From assembly GCA_003213095.1 (NCBI GenBank), contig QCNV01000005.1, forward strand, positions 1 through 64,000: 64,000 nt of DNA. Direction: 5' to 3'. The notes under the pieces were generated by a model that ran no database searches, was not told where the DNA came from, and was given only the letters and a program-made list of their open reading frames with translations. The DNA comes from SAR202 cluster bacterium AG-426-M11 (GTDB lineage: Bacteria > Chloroflexota > Dehalococcoidia > Lucifugimonadales > UBA826). A program made the position numbers and the translations under genes. This document shows positions 52,701 through 63,560 of the stretch, piece after piece (position 1 is the first letter of the stretch; each line of letters starts with the position of its first letter).

Positions 52701-53634
52701 GGCAGAAACTCCAGTGTTTGACAGTGCAAAAGATATTGCAATTGAAGACGAATTATCAAAAGCTTGGCTTATCGAACAATCTCACTCAATCCCGTCTAAT
52801 TCTAACTTAAACCCTAATACAGAAGATATTAATCTAGAAACACTAGAAGAATATTTAAAAGAAAGAGGATATGGTTTAGATGAAATTTTTATTAACCCTA
52901 AACCCGATTATGCTAGGACTGTTGCTCTAAAAATTTGGCTTAAAGAATATGCAAATATAGACAGTTCTAAAATGTCATTAGAAGAAATGGTTGAAAAATC
53001 ATTAGAACTCAATAGATTCCAACAAATATCTGCTCCTATATTTGGTAAATCTGTTCTCTATGATGGCAGATCTGGAGAAGCTTTTGACCAACCAATTACA
53101 GTTGGTTACGTATACATGCTCAAGCTAATTCACTTAGTCGAAGACAAAATCCATGCTAGGGCCACTGGGCCGTACTCTCTAATAACCCAGCAACCCTTAG
53201 GAGGAAAAGCACAATTAGGGGGCCAACGTTTTGGAGAAATGGAAGTATGGGCACTAGAAGCATATAGTGCAGCTCATAACTTGCGTGAAATGTTAACAAT
53301 TAAATCCGATGATGAAATCGGCAGAGTAAAAACTTATGAAGCTATTGTTAAAGGCGAAGATGTAGCGCAGCCTGGAATACCCCAATCTTTCCATGTTTTA
53401 ATGAAAGAACTTCAAAGTTTGGGACTTTCTGTAGAGTTAGAAAGCGATCAAGATGATGAAATGATTGATGAGTTATCAGAAACATTGACCGACCCGTTAG
53501 CTATGCTAGAAAGCGCTATGATGATTGATGAAGATGATGCTGAAGATTCACCATCATCTTCATCAATAGAAATCATTAATCAGGAATCAGAATCACTTAC
53601 ATCTGAAACTTCAGAAGACGATACAAATATTTAA
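49798..53634 (+). CDS. rpoB: DNA-directed RNA polymerase subunit beta
   Basis: Canonical motifs, e.g. [61 protein letters not shown]. Confidence 0.99.
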   Translation: MTLSASHENTTIFPTTKSFSRIHKLLEVPDLIDVQKESFNWFTREGLQELFDEISPIEDNQGQNPRFSLRFIGFEFEEPKIPEDECRTREKTFEAALYVTVSLTINAVGPAKGEVKEQRLYVGNIPIMTKAGTFIINGAERIVVSQLVRSPGVYFSEDHDTGSGRPLASAKLIPYRGAWMEFETSNRDVIYVKLDRKRKTPVSTLLRTLGYETDEEILELFEDVDTNPDHKFIESTIAKDSGVTTKDEALIEFYRRLRPGEPPNAENAQALIESLFFDSRRYDLGKVGRYKLESNLKGLKFQEIDGTTRILSKEDIVSLLRRLIQINNSEKRANDIDHLGNRRVRAVGELIQNQVRVGFLRMERVIRERMTIQVDPETTTPAALINVRPVVAAVREFFGGSQLSQFMDQANPLAELTHKRRLSALGPGGLSRERAGFDVRDVHHSHYGRICPIETPEGPNIGLLVSLATYAKTNEFGFIETPYRKVLTEISNQNTEDLIGHTPTENILGKDGRTIVKAGTQISSRSIGRLSELDEQIFKVKPYVSNLINDVVHLSAVDEEEYFIAQANSAINDAGEFLNDRIETRKGEEVGMVNSESVKFMDVSPLQLFSVSTSLIPFLEHDDANRALMGSNMQRQAVPLLKPEAPIVSTGMEKRVAKDSGQLVLSQVKGEVTSVSGTNIIVTDENGSEFNHPLTKFYRSNQGTCINQRVITEKGAKVEVDSVLADGSSTQNGQLALGQNVLVGFMTWEGYNYEDAIILSNRLIKDDKFTSIHIEKHEIEARDTKLGPEEITRDIPNIGEDALRNLDEDGIIRVGAEVNNRDILVGKITPKGETELSAEEKLLRAIFGEKARDVKDSSLYVPHGQGGKVIDVKVLEREKGDDLSPGVNKLVRVWIAETRKITQGDKMAGRHGNKGVIAKILPEEDMPFLPDGTPLDIILTPIGVPSRMNLGQVLETHLGWAAKRLGFQAETPVFDSAKDIAIEDELSKAWLIEQSHSIPSNSNLNPNTEDINLETLEEYLKERGYGLDEIFINPKPDYARTVALKIWLKEYANIDSSKMSLEEMVEKSLELNRFQQISAPIFGKSVLYDGRSGEAFDQPITVGYVYMLKLIHLVEDKIHARATGPYSLITQQPLGGKAQLGGQRFGEMEVWALEAYSAAHNLREMLTIKSDDEIGRVKTYEAIVKGEDVAQPGIPQSFHVLMKELQSLGLSVELESDQDDEMIDELSETLTDPLAMLESAMMIDEDDAEDSPSSSSIEIINQESESLTSETSEDDTNI

Positions 53635-53657
53635 AGTTAAAATTCCGGGAGAGTTTA

Positions 53658-56600
53658 ATGGCACAAGCAGGAAATGATTTTGATGCAATCTCAATTTCTT
53701 TAGCATCCCCAAATGACGTTCAAAAGTGGTCATGGGGTGAAGTAACAAAACCTGAAACTATTAATTACAGAACATTGCGCCCTGAAAAAGACGGCCTTTT
53801 TTGTGAACGAATTTTTGGCCCTACCAAAGATTGGGACTGCGGTTGTGGAAAATACAAAAAAATTCGATTTAGAGGCATTATTTGTGACAGATGTGGAGTA
53901 GAAGTTGCTAGAGCAAAAGTACGTAGAGAACGTATGGGTCATATCAATTTGGCTGCTCCTGTAGCTCATATATGGTTTTCGAAAGGAACACCAAGTAGGT
54001 TAGGCTTATTATTAGATTTATCTCCTAGAAATCTTGATCGAGTTTTATATTTCGCTCAGTACTTAGTCACAGATGTTAATTACGAATTAAGGGACCAATT
54101 AATAGATCAACTCAAGTCAGATTTACAAACTCAAACTGATTCTCTCGATTCTAAAATCAATTCTAAGACTGAAGAGATCAGACTACTTTTCCAAGAACAA
54201 ATACAAGACTTAGAAAAACAAAAAGCAGAAACAGATGATGAATCAATACAATCTGAAATTGCATTAAAAATAGAAGCTATTGAATTAGATATCAGTAACA
54301 AAACCAATGAAGCTATTGAAGAATTTTCTAGTGAAGATGCATCAGAAATTGATGCAACTAAGAATAAAATTTCTGAGTTAGAAGAACTTCATGTTACTCA
54401 GCTTTTAACAGAGACTCAATACAGAGACCATAGAGACAATTATGTTGGAACATTCCAAGCAGGAATGGGAGCTGAAGCTGTTTTATATGTTTTAGAAAAT
54501 CATATCAATCTTGAAGAATTAAAGAATCTACTTCAAGAAGAAATGGAAACAACATCCGGACAAAAAAGAAAAAAGGCGATTAAAAGATTAAAAGTTGTTG
54601 AATCTTTCAGAAATAGTGACAATAAACCAGAGTGGATGATTAGGACTAACCTACCCGTTCTACCACCAGATTTAAGACCTATGGTTCAATTAGACGGGGG
54701 AAGATTTGCAACTAGTGATCTAAATGATTTATATAGAAGGGTTATTAATAGAAATAACCGATTGAAAAGATTAATAGAATTGCAAGCTCCTGAAATTATC
54801 ATCAGAAATGAAAAAAGAATGTTACAGGAATCTGTTGATGCATTAATTGATAATGGCAGAAGAGGTAGAGCTGTAGCTGGAAGCCACAACCACAAACTTA
54901 AATCTCTTTCAGATTTACTTAGAGGTAAACAGGGAAGATTTAGGCAAAATCTATTAGGTAAGAGGGTAGATTATAGTGGAAGATCTGTAATTATTGCTGG
55001 TCCTGAATTAACTCTAAATCAGTGCGGACTTCCAAGAAAAATGGCACTAGAACTATTTAAACCATTTGTAATGCATCGTCTTGTAGTCAAAGGATATGCT
55101 CACAATATCAGAAGTGCAAAACGATTAGCTGAAAGAAATTGGTCAGTAGTTTGGGACATTCTAGGTGATGTAATTCAAGAGCGTCCCGTATTATTAAATC
55201 GAGCCCCTACTCTTCACAGATTAGGAATTCAAGCATTTGAGCCAGTATTAATTGAAGGAAGCGCTATTCGAGTCCATCCACTAGTTTGTACAGCTTTTAA
55301 CGCAGACTTTGATGGGGACCAAATGGCAGTCCATGTACCATTATCAAAACTAGCTGTATTAGAAGCAAAAAAATTAATGTTAAGCACTAATAATATGCTA
55401 GCACCTAGCTCAGGAGAACCAATAGTGACACCATCCCTAGATATGGTATTAGGATGTTATTACCTTACTTCAATGGACGAAGGATATGATGAAGAGAACA
55501 ACGAAATCAAAACTTTCAGTGACTTTGATGACGCTATACTCGCAAACGAATTAGGTATTGTAGATCTCAGGGTTCCAGTTTTAGTGAGAGATCACAAAGG
55601 AACAACAATCAAAACAAGTGTGGGAAGAATTATATTCAATAAAATTTTCCCATTAGACTTCATTAATGAATATGATTTCATCAACACTGAAGTCGAAAGA
55701 CATGCTCTGAGAGATATTGTTGGAAAATGCTTTAGAGTTCTTGGAAACGAAGGAACTGTACAAGTTTTAGATCAAATTAAGTCCTTAGGGTTTAGGTACT
55801 CCTCTAAATCTGGAGTTTCTATCGCAATCAATGACGTAAAAGTTTCTTCACAGAAACAAGATATAGTTCTTAAAGCTGAATCTCAAGTTGCACAATTAGA
55901 AGATCAATATTTAGATGGATTAATTACTGAAGAAGAAAGATATCAAGCAACTGTGAGAATTTGGACAGAAGCAAATGATGACTTAACTAATGTAATTGCC
56001 GAAGATCTTCCTAATTATGGGGGGATTTATATGATGGCCCAATCCGGAGCAAAAGGAAACATAGCTCAAATTAAACAAATGGCTGGGATGAGAGGTTTAA
56101 TGTCTAACCCAAGAGGAAGAATTATTGATCGTCCTATTAAGTCGAATTTTAGAGAGGGCTTAACTGTATTAGAATACTTCATTTCCACTCATGGAGCCCG
56201 AAAAGGATTAGCGGATACAGCACTACGTACTGCTGATAGCGGATATCTCACCAGAAGATTAATAGATGTTTCTCAGGAGGTAATTATTACCGAAGAGGAA
56301 TGTATAGGTGAAGAAGGAATGCTAATCGGTGAATATAATGACGAAGCAATCAAAGATTTATTTCTAGATCGTGTCAAATACAGATATCTCGCTAAGCCTT
56401 TGGCTGACCCAAAAACTGGAGAAATATTAATAGATACAGAAACACCTATTCTTGACTCAGAGCGTGAAATTTTAGAAAAACACGAAATTAAAGAATTAAT
56501 GGTCCGTTCTCCATTATCTTGCAAAACAGTTAGGGGCTTATGTAAAAAATGTTATGGATTATCTCTAACTAATTTGAAGCCAACTATGATTGGTGATGCT

Positions 56601-57707
56601 GTAGGTATCATTGCTGCTCAAAGTATTGGAGAACCAGGCACTCAATTAACCATGCGTACTTTCCATACTGGTGGAGTGGCAGGATCAGACATTACAAGTG
56701 GACTACCTAGAGTTGAAGAATTATTTGAAGCTAGAGCACCTAAAGGTGCTGCTGTATTATCTGAAATTTCAGGCACTGCTGAAATTATTGAAACGTCTGA
56801 AGGCAGAACTGTAAGAATAACTAATTCAGAAGAATTAACTGATGAATACACAATTTCAGGATACAAAAAACTAGTTAAAAAAGGTGACATAGTTATTATT
56901 GGAGCTCCTATTGCACAATCTAAAGAAGATGAAAATAACATTATTCATGCAAGAAATTCTGGTACGGTAGGTGTAGAAGGTGAAAATATAACTATCACAT
57001 GGCAAGATGAAGAACAAAGAGAATACGCAATTCCAGCGTCATCTCATTTGCAAATATCTACAGGTGATCAAATTGAACCTGGTCAAGCTATTACATCCGG
57101 TCCCAAAAACCCTCAACAAATTCTTGAAATTCAAGGTAGAGAAGCTGTTCAATCCTACCTGATTGAGGAAGTACAAAAAGTTTACCGATCTCAAGGAGTT
57201 CCAATTCACGATAAACATATCGAAACCATTATTCGCCAAATGCTAAAAAGAGTTCAAATCCATGAACCAGGAGATACCGGATTATTACCTGGTGATACTA
57301 TGGATAAATTAAAATTTGACGAAAGAAATTCAGAAACTATTTCTGAAGGTGGCGATCCTGCTACTGCAATACCTATATTATTAGGTATTACTCGAGCATC
57401 ATTACATATGGACAGTTTCCTTGCAGCTGCATCGTTCCAAGAAACTACTAGAGTTTTAACTGAATCTGCAGTGTCTGGTAAAAAAGACCTTCTAACAGGA
57501 CTAAAAGAAAACGTGATTATTGGACGACTAATTCCAGCACGATACGATAACTCTGAAGAAGGTAAAGAAAAATTAGGGTTAGATGAACTAGAAAATGTAT
57601 TTGCTTTAGATGAGATGCCCGAAAGTCCACCGCCACCACAGATTGAAGATGAAGACGGACTACTATCTTTAGTCAGTGACTTGATGGACGAAGAAACTGA
57701 GGAATAA
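53658..57707 (+). CDS. rpoC: DNA-directed RNA polymerase subunit beta'
   Basis: Zn finger [36 protein letters not shown]. Confidence 0.99.
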   Translation: MAQAGNDFDAISISLASPNDVQKWSWGEVTKPETINYRTLRPEKDGLFCERIFGPTKDWDCGCGKYKKIRFRGIICDRCGVEVARAKVRRERMGHINLAAPVAHIWFSKGTPSRLGLLLDLSPRNLDRVLYFAQYLVTDVNYELRDQLIDQLKSDLQTQTDSLDSKINSKTEEIRLLFQEQIQDLEKQKAETDDESIQSEIALKIEAIELDISNKTNEAIEEFSSEDASEIDATKNKISELEELHVTQLLTETQYRDHRDNYVGTFQAGMGAEAVLYVLENHINLEELKNLLQEEMETTSGQKRKKAIKRLKVVESFRNSDNKPEWMIRTNLPVLPPDLRPMVQLDGGRFATSDLNDLYRRVINRNNRLKRLIELQAPEIIIRNEKRMLQESVDALIDNGRRGRAVAGSHNHKLKSLSDLLRGKQGRFRQNLLGKRVDYSGRSVIIAGPELTLNQCGLPRKMALELFKPFVMHRLVVKGYAHNIRSAKRLAERNWSVVWDILGDVIQERPVLLNRAPTLHRLGIQAFEPVLIEGSAIRVHPLVCTAFNADFDGDQMAVHVPLSKLAVLEAKKLMLSTNNMLAPSSGEPIVTPSLDMVLGCYYLTSMDEGYDEENNEIKTFSDFDDAILANELGIVDLRVPVLVRDHKGTTIKTSVGRIIFNKIFPLDFINEYDFINTEVERHALRDIVGKCFRVLGNEGTVQVLDQIKSLGFRYSSKSGVSIAINDVKVSSQKQDIVLKAESQVAQLEDQYLDGLITEEERYQATVRIWTEANDDLTNVIAEDLPNYGGIYMMAQSGAKGNIAQIKQMAGMRGLMSNPRGRIIDRPIKSNFREGLTVLEYFISTHGARKGLADTALRTADSGYLTRRLIDVSQEVIITEEECIGEEGMLIGEYNDEAIKDLFLDRVKYRYLAKPLADPKTGEILIDTETPILDSEREILEKHEIKELMVRSPLSCKTVRGLCKKCYGLSLTNLKPTMIGDAVGIIAAQSIGEPGTQLTMRTFHTGGVAGSDITSGLPRVEELFEARAPKGAAVLSEISGTAEIIETSEGRTVRITNSEELTDEYTISGYKKLVKKGDIVIIGAPIAQSKEDENNIIHARNSGTVGVEGENITITWQDEEQREYAIPASSHLQISTGDQIEPGQAITSGPKNPQQILEIQGREAVQSYLIEEVQKVYRSQGVPIHDKHIETIIRQMLKRVQIHEPGDTGLLPGDTMDKLKFDERNSETISEGGDPATAIPILLGITRASLHMDSFLAAASFQETTRVLTESAVSGKKDLLTGLKENVIIGRLIPARYDNSEEGKEKLGLDELENVFALDEMPESPPPPQIEDEDGLLSLVSDLMDEETEE

Positions 57708-57722
57708 AAGCTAAATAACTTG

Positions 57723-57756
57723 AGGCGACTTATAGATATTTTATTCTAAGTCGCCT
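57723..57756. terminator. Hairpin between convergent rpoC and carbonic anhydrase genes
   Basis: AGGCGACTTA...TAAGTCGCCT, perfect 10-bp stem overlapping the carbonic anhydrase stop region. Confidence 0.5.
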
Positions 57757-58253
57757 TGTAATTTAAATTTTTCTGCTTTTTTAGTATAACTTTTTGCAAT
57801 CGAGGAAATCATTTCCAAATGTTTATCTTTGACTTGCCCTTTGATTCTAGCAGGCATTCCCATCACTATTGATTTTTCAGGAAATTCCATCCTTTCCAAT
57901 ACCATTGATCCCGATCCTATTACAGAATCAGATCCTAATATCACTCCATCATTAAGAATTGCACCGTTTCCAATTAGACATCTGGGACCAATATTTTTTG
58001 CATGACACATCACCCTGTGACCAATTGTCACATGATCACCGATAAATACTTCAGAATCTCCATGAAGTACTGAATTATCTTGAATATTGGTAAATTTACC
58101 AATATTAATTTTGTGAGTGTCACCTCTAATAATTGTTCCAGGCCAAATACTAGAGCCTTCACCTATTTCAACATTTCCAATAACGTACGCAGCTTCACTG
58201 ACAAATGCAGTAGGATGAATTTTTGGAGATTGATTGCCTAAACTTCTTATCAT
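57741..58253 (-). CDS. Gamma carbonic anhydrase family protein (left-handed beta-helix)
   Basis: GSSIWPGTIIRGDTHKINIGKFTNIQDNSVLHGD...VTIGHRVMCHAKNIGPRCLIGNGAILNDGVILG. Confidence 0.92.
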   Translation of the reverse strand: MIRSLGNQSPKIHPTAFVSEAAYVIGNVEIGEGSSIWPGTIIRGDTHKINIGKFTNIQDNSVLHGDSEVFIGDHVTIGHRVMCHAKNIGPRCLIGNGAILNDGVILGSDSVIGSGSMVLERMEFPEKSIVMGMPARIKGQVKDKHLEMISSIAKSYTKKAEKFKLQGDLE

Positions 58254-58266
58254 TTTTCCTCCTTTA

Positions 58267-58716
58267 TTAATTGATTATTACAAGAGTTTGTCCAGTAGTT
58301 ACTTTATCTCCAGAAGAAATTTCTACTGATGAAACTATTCCAGACCATGTTGCCTTAAGACTTTGTTGCATTTTCATAGCTTCTAAAACACATATTTCAT
58401 CTCCAATGACAATTTCATCTCCCACATTCACAGCCACAGAAATAATCATTCCAGGTAAAGGAGAAGAAAACGTTTTATTTGAATCAATTGTGTCACTTGA
58501 AACGGATTTATTTTCAGAAGACTTATTAAAAAATGTATTCTTCATTAAATTCTTTATACGAGAAAAAACTGGTGTATTATCAGAAAAATTTTGAATGTCA
58601 TTAATAGAAACCCTGAAAAACATACCCTCTACAGACACGTTCACAAAATCTTTATCGCTATCTAAAATACTGACTTTGTACCATTTAGAATCAATATAAA
58701 CTTTATAAGTCTTCAT
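58267..58716 (-). CDS. Biotinyl/lipoyl carrier protein (BCCP-type subunit of decarboxylase)
   Basis: SPLPGMIISVAVNVGDEIVIGDEICVLEAMKMQQSL; biotinylation motif EAMKM. Confidence 0.92.
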   Translation of the reverse strand: MKTYKVYIDSKWYKVSILDSDKDFVNVSVEGMFFRVSINDIQNFSDNTPVFSRIKNLMKNTFFNKSSENKSVSSDTIDSNKTFSSPLPGMIISVAVNVGDEIVIGDEICVLEAMKMQQSLKATWSGIVSSVEISSGDKVTTGQTLVIIN

Positions 58717-58717
58717 A

Positions 58718-59875
58718 TTATCCTGCCAAAGATATAAACACGCCTGCAATTACTGCAGAACCAATCACTCCAGCTACATTAGGTCCCATTGCGTGGGTCA
58801 ACAAAAAGGTTTGAGGATTAGATTTTTGGCCCATTTGATGTGAAATCCTAGCCGCCATAGGAACTGCGGAAACACCTGCAGAACCAATAAGTGGATTAAT
58901 TTTGTTTTTAAGAAAAAGATTCATAATTTTTGCAAAAAGTAAACCTCCCAATGTCCCAAAACTAAAAGCAACCAATCCTAATCCTAAAATTAATATTGTC
59001 TCCCATTGAAACATCCTATCTGCTGTCAATTGAGTACCCACAGTAATCATAAGGAAAACTGTAGTAATATTTAAAATTTCATTAGATGCAGCATTAGTTA
59101 ATCTAGGCACCACATTACTTTCTTTAAACACATTACCAATCATAAACATGGAAATTAATGGAGCAGATTTTGGAACTATTAATATGATTAAAGTCATAGC
59201 TAATGTTGGAAAAATGATCTTCTCAAATTTAGAAACTTCACGTAAATCTTTCATTACTATCATTCTTTCTTTTTTCGTAGTCATCAATCTCATTAATGGG
59301 GGTTGTATGAAAGCAACAGCTGCCATATATGAATACGCTATTACAGCTGTAATTCCTAACAAATCAGGTGCAAGTCTAGATGTCAAAAATATTGTGGTAG
59401 GACCATCAGCACCACCAATAATGGCTATAGATGCAGCTTCTTTAATTCCAAAATTAAAACCAAAATCACCTAAAACTATAGCACCCCAAAAAGCAACAAA
59501 TATCCCAACTTGTGAGGCCGCACCCAGCAATAATGTTTTAGGGTTAGCTATTATTGGACCGAAGTCAGTAAGAGCCCCTATACCCAAAAAAATAATTGGT
59601 GGAAGAATATTCCAATAAGAAAGCCCATAGTGAAACAAAATACCAAAAATTCCAGCTTCTTGAAAACCTGATTCATCAGTTGGTATAGCCATCAATCCCG
59701 TCAAAGGTAAATTTGCTATTAAAATACCCAATCCCATAGGCAATAATTCATAAGGCTCCCAATCTTTTGAAATTGCTAAATATAAAAAAAGAGAACCTAT
59801 AAGTATCATCAACAAGTGCCGATAATCTAAATGACTAAAACCTGTAGTATTAAAAAAATCTGATAATTCATTCAT
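58718..59875 (-). CDS. oadB: Na+-transporting decarboxylase beta subunit (OadB/MmdB-like)
   Basis: GIGALTDFGPIIANPKTLLLGAASQVGIF; IGGADGPTTIFLTSRLAPDLLGITAVIAYSYMA. Confidence 0.93.
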   Translation of the reverse strand: MNELSDFFNTTGFSHLDYRHLLMILIGSLFLYLAISKDWEPYELLPMGLGILIANLPLTGLMAIPTDESGFQEAGIFGILFHYGLSYWNILPPIIFLGIGALTDFGPIIANPKTLLLGAASQVGIFVAFWGAIVLGDFGFNFGIKEAASIAIIGGADGPTTIFLTSRLAPDLLGITAVIAYSYMAAVAFIQPPLMRLMTTKKERMIVMKDLREVSKFEKIIFPTLAMTLIILIVPKSAPLISMFMIGNVFKESNVVPRLTNAASNEILNITTVFLMITVGTQLTADRMFQWETILILGLGLVAFSFGTLGGLLFAKIMNLFLKNKINPLIGSAGVSAVPMAARISHQMGQKSNPQTFLLTHAMGPNVAGVIGSAVIAGVFISLAG

Positions 59876-59887
59876 ATTAAAAAAGTA

Positions 59888-60106
59888 CTAGTTTTTTTCC
59901 TCAGATAAATATGCTGCAGATGCTATAGAGGCAGCAAGTGCTTTTTTAACATTTTCTTCAGGATCTCCTTGAGAAAAAATCGGTGTAATAATATTTATAA
60001 CGATTCTAATCAATTCAATCAAAATGATTAATACAAATAGTAAACCGAATGTAATTAACAACCCAACTAAAGTAATATTTATTTCTTGATTAAAATTTTC
60101 GATAAT
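59888..60106 (-). CDS. Small membrane protein, OadG-like gamma subunit (absent from the ORF track; start uncertain)
   Basis: Frame reads (I/M)IENFNQEINITLVGLLITFGLLFVLIILIELIRIVINIITPIFSQGDPEENVKKALAASIASAAYLSEEKN, immediately upstream of oadB. Confidence 0.65.
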   Translation of the reverse strand: MIENFNQEINITLVGLLITFGLLFVLIILIELIRIVINIITPIFSQGDPEENVKKALAASIASAAYLSEEKN

Positions 60107-60163
60107 GCACCAACTATAATGAAATAAAACATGAAGATTCTACACCATTTAGGAGTAGTGTGA

Positions 60164-60718
60164 ATGAATAAAAAGAAAACACCAAATTTTATGTATTTTG
60201 CGATTAAGTCAGCTTTATTAGACAAAAATATATATAAACATTTTATTCAAAAAGAAGAAGTATCAATTTATTCTTTAATAATTGTTACTATATCAGCGTT
60301 ATCTGCATCTATTGGACTCCAATATAGATCAAGAGCAATAGATTTGTCAGAGTTAGGAATTAATGGATATGTAATTATGATGATGACTGCAAGTTCAATT
60401 TTCGTAGGATGGATGTTATGGGCTTATGTATCAAAAGTATTATGTTCATACTGGGGAGATCAAAACGATGATTTCAGACTATCAATTAGAACCGTAGGAA
60501 TCGCATATAGCCCTGGTATTTTAATGCTATTTACCGGTATCCCATTTATAGGACCTGTTTTTATGTTGATTGCTTCAATTTGGATTCTAATATCAGTTAC
60601 TGTGGCTATTTCTGTTGTCAATAAAATTGGCTTTAAAAGCCTCATTCCTGGGATTTTAGGCTGGATAATGTCTTGGATACTAGTTCCATGGTTTATTTTG
60701 GGACAATATATATTTTAA
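60164..60718 (+). CDS. Yip1-like membrane protein
   Basis: 184 aa, about 5 TM, IRTVGIAYSPGILMLFTGIPFIGPVFMLIASIWILIS. Confidence 0.6.
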   Translation: MNKKKTPNFMYFAIKSALLDKNIYKHFIQKEEVSIYSLIIVTISALSASIGLQYRSRAIDLSELGINGYVIMMMTASSIFVGWMLWAYVSKVLCSYWGDQNDDFRLSIRTVGIAYSPGILMLFTGIPFIGPVFMLIASIWILISVTVAISVVNKIGFKSLIPGILGWIMSWILVPWFILGQYIF

Positions 60719-61506
60719 GCAATAGTAGATTCTATATTTTCCCATCTAGTTAATAACAATTTCTTAGTATTCTCAAAAATCACTTTTTCCACTTCTGCAG
60801 ATGATAGATTTTTTAGTTCAGATATTTTTAACAATATTGCTTTCAAATGTCTGGGTTCAGTCCAATTTTCTCGATTTTTTTTAAAAGGTTGAGGAGCAGA
60901 ATCTGTTTCAATAACAATATGTTCAAGTGAAATATTTTTTACTACATCTTGTAATTCATCAAGCCTAAATAGAGGTCTAGCTATTGAAATATAAAATCCT
61001 AAATCTATTGCAGATTGAGCATCATAAAGGCTTCCTTGAAAGTAATGCATTACTCCACCCACTTCATAGGCTTTTTCTTCCTTTAAAACTCTAAAACAGT
61101 CATTATGTGCTTCTCTACTATGAAATATAATAGGAAGTTTAAGATCTCTTGCTATATTAATTTGCTTTCTAAACGCCTCAAATTGCCAGGCTCTATCTGG
61201 CATATCTGGTAAATAATCCAACCCGATTTCACTCATTACAATCACTTTTTCGTGACTTAAAACTAATTTTCTCAATTCATTATCGTGTTTTTCGGTAAAA
61301 GGTTCGATTAAATCCATAGGATGCATTCCAACACCAGTAAAAAATTGCGGGAAAATTTTTGAATATTCTATATTCTTTTTAGACGAAGCTATTGTGGTGC
61401 CTGCAGATATCACCATTCTTACATCTTCTTTTGCCGCACGAGACAAAATCTCTTGAATTTCATTCTGTGAATATGGATCTAAATGTACATGAGTGTCGAT
61501 TAACAT
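60715..61506 (-). CDS. TatD family deoxyribonuclease
   Basis: MLIDTHVHLD, TGVGMHPMDL, SEIGLDYLPDMPDRAWQFEAFRKQINIARDLKLPIIFHSREAHND, IETDSAP. Confidence 0.92.
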   Translation of the reverse strand: MLIDTHVHLDPYSQNEIQEILSRAAKEDVRMVISAGTTIASSKKNIEYSKIFPQFFTGVGMHPMDLIEPFTEKHDNELRKLVLSHEKVIVMSEIGLDYLPDMPDRAWQFEAFRKQINIARDLKLPIIFHSREAHNDCFRVLKEEKAYEVGGVMHYFQGSLYDAQSAIDLGFYISIARPLFRLDELQDVVKNISLEHIVIETDSAPQPFKKNRENWTEPRHLKAILLKISELKNLSSAEVEKVIFENTKKLLLTRWENIESTIA

Positions 61507-61540
61507 AATCAAATTACCGCAAAGTGATTATACTATTGGT

Positions 61541-63130
61541 ATGAAATCCAAAACCATAGTTACAATTATATTTTTAATTGCCATATTTTCTATCAATTGT
61601 TCAAATGAACACCAGCTTAGGTCAAATAATGCATTTCAACCGATTAAAATCAGTCAAAAATTTCCTGAAAACTTTAAATTAGGTGGGACATTAAGACTAG
61701 CTTCCAATAATTTGTTTAATTCTTTAGATCCTCACAACAATTCTAATATTTCAGACTCTTCATGGGGTCCAGGTTTAATTTATGACAGATTACTCAATTA
61801 TGAACATGGAGAAAATGTATTACTACCATCTTTAAAACATGAATGCCTAATCTGTAGTAAATGGACTTTAGAAGACGAACAAAAAATTACATTTACTATT
61901 CCTAACCATCTAACTTGGAATACCAGCCCTCCAACAGCTTTAACTACCTCAGACATTGAATTCAGTATCAACAGAATCAAAAACCAGAAAAACCATGATT
62001 TTCTACACATGATTCAATCAATTGATATAGAAACTGAAAATAAAATTTCATTTCAATTAAAATATCCCGACTCAGATTTTTTGATGACTTTAGCAGATGT
62101 AAAAAATAAAATTGTTTCAAAAAATCTCACAGAAAATTCTGAAAAAATTACACTTGATAATTCAATTGGGTCTAATTCTTGGGCTATCGAAAAATTTTCA
62201 CCACTAACAAAAATCACTTTATTAAATTTACGTAAAAATGACGACCAACCCTTCGTAGATGCTATTGAAATTAATGTATTAACAGACTCACAAACTAGAT
62301 TGAGTGCATACATGGTGGGCTTAATTGACGTATACGAGATTGAAAATCTTACACATACTCATAAAGATGATCACTTATATCAAAATCAATTAAATGTAAT
62401 AGAACCTAGTACAGGTGTATCACTAACATTCAACACATCCAAGTTTCCTTACAATAACAGAAATTTTAGAAATGCCATTATTAATGCTATAGATATAGAT
62501 GAAATACAAACCCCCAATCAATATTTTGCTTTAGGCATGCCTTTAATCAATAAAACATGGGAACTTGATCAAGTTAAGTGGCAATCCCAGTTTAATAACC
62601 CTAATAAATTTTCAGATAATATAGAGCAGTCTAAAGTGAAAATGCCAATGACTATAAAAATGTTGGCAAGTGAATATGATCAAAATTATTCAGAAACTAT
62701 TAAGAAATTAACTAAACAACTTACTTTAAATGGGTTTTTAGTTGAAACAACGATTTTAAATAATAGAGAATATGCTTCAAAAACTTGGGATCAAAAAGAT
62801 TTCGATATATCTGTAGGACCTCAATTCCCACAATTGTCGCCAAACTCATTTTTATTTTCTATATTGCACAGTAAGGGAAATTTGAATGCTTCAAATACTT
62901 ACAACATCAAACTAGATAAATTAATTGAAGAACAATCTCAATCGTATAATTCACAAAATAGAGAAAATATTATTCAAGAAATCAATTCTATTTTATTTGA
63001 TGAAATGTATCGACTGATGATTAATCCAAAAGTATCTTCGTGGACTTGGACTGATTCAATAAATAATTTTTATCCTAATTTTTACTCACAAGAATATAAA
63101 CACTGGGATAAAGTTTGGATAGAAAGATGA
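61541..63130 (+). CDS. ABC transporter substrate-binding lipoprotein (family 5, oligopeptide type)
   Basis: Lipoprotein signal FSINCSNEH; SLDPHNNSNISDSSWGPGLIYDRLL; start moved to 61541. Confidence 0.82.
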   Translation: MKSKTIVTIIFLIAIFSINCSNEHQLRSNNAFQPIKISQKFPENFKLGGTLRLASNNLFNSLDPHNNSNISDSSWGPGLIYDRLLNYEHGENVLLPSLKHECLICSKWTLEDEQKITFTIPNHLTWNTSPPTALTTSDIEFSINRIKNQKNHDFLHMIQSIDIETENKISFQLKYPDSDFLMTLADVKNKIVSKNLTENSEKITLDNSIGSNSWAIEKFSPLTKITLLNLRKNDDQPFVDAIEINVLTDSQTRLSAYMVGLIDVYEIENLTHTHKDDHLYQNQLNVIEPSTGVSLTFNTSKFPYNNRNFRNAIINAIDIDEIQTPNQYFALGMPLINKTWELDQVKWQSQFNNPNKFSDNIEQSKVKMPMTIKMLASEYDQNYSETIKKLTKQLTLNGFLVETTILNNREYASKTWDQKDFDISVGPQFPQLSPNSFLFSILHSKGNLNASNTYNIKLDKLIEEQSQSYNSQNRENIIQEINSILFDEMYRLMINPKVSSWTWTDSINNFYPNFYSQEYKHWDKVWIER

Positions 63131-63131
63131 G

Positions 63132-63560
63132 TTAATGTAAATTCTCTAAGGCAGAACATGCCAACAAAACACACTTAATTCTCACAGGAAAAGCCATTAC
63201 ATCATATAAAACAAATATATCTGATTCATTATGAAAACTTTTACAACTATTCGTTTGCATATCTAATCTAAATTTTTCAGTAAAAACAGAAACTTCTTCA
63301 ATAGACATTCCTTTAATATGATCAGAAATCATTGAACCTGATGCCAAAGTGATCGCACAACCTTCACCCTCAAATCGAATTTCCTCAATACAGAAATGAT
63401 CATTTAAGCTTAACTCAAAGAGTATTTCATCTCCACAAAAAGGATTAATAGCATTTCCTGAAAAATCAATTTTAGAAATAGGGGAAGAATTCCGTGGGAA
63501 TCTACAATGATCTAAAATTATTGAATTCTTATATAAATTATCTAAGCTAGTTTGAGCCAT
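63132..63560 (-). CDS. sufU: SufU/NifU-like Fe-S cluster assembly scaffold
   Basis: NLYKNSIILDHCRFPRN, NPFCGDEI, GEGCAITLASGSMISD, RIKCVLLACSAL. Confidence 0.9.
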   Translation of the reverse strand: MAQTSLDNLYKNSIILDHCRFPRNSSPISKIDFSGNAINPFCGDEILFELSLNDHFCIEEIRFEGEGCAITLASGSMISDHIKGMSIEEVSVFTEKFRLDMQTNSCKSFHNESDIFVLYDVMAFPVRIKCVLLACSALENLH

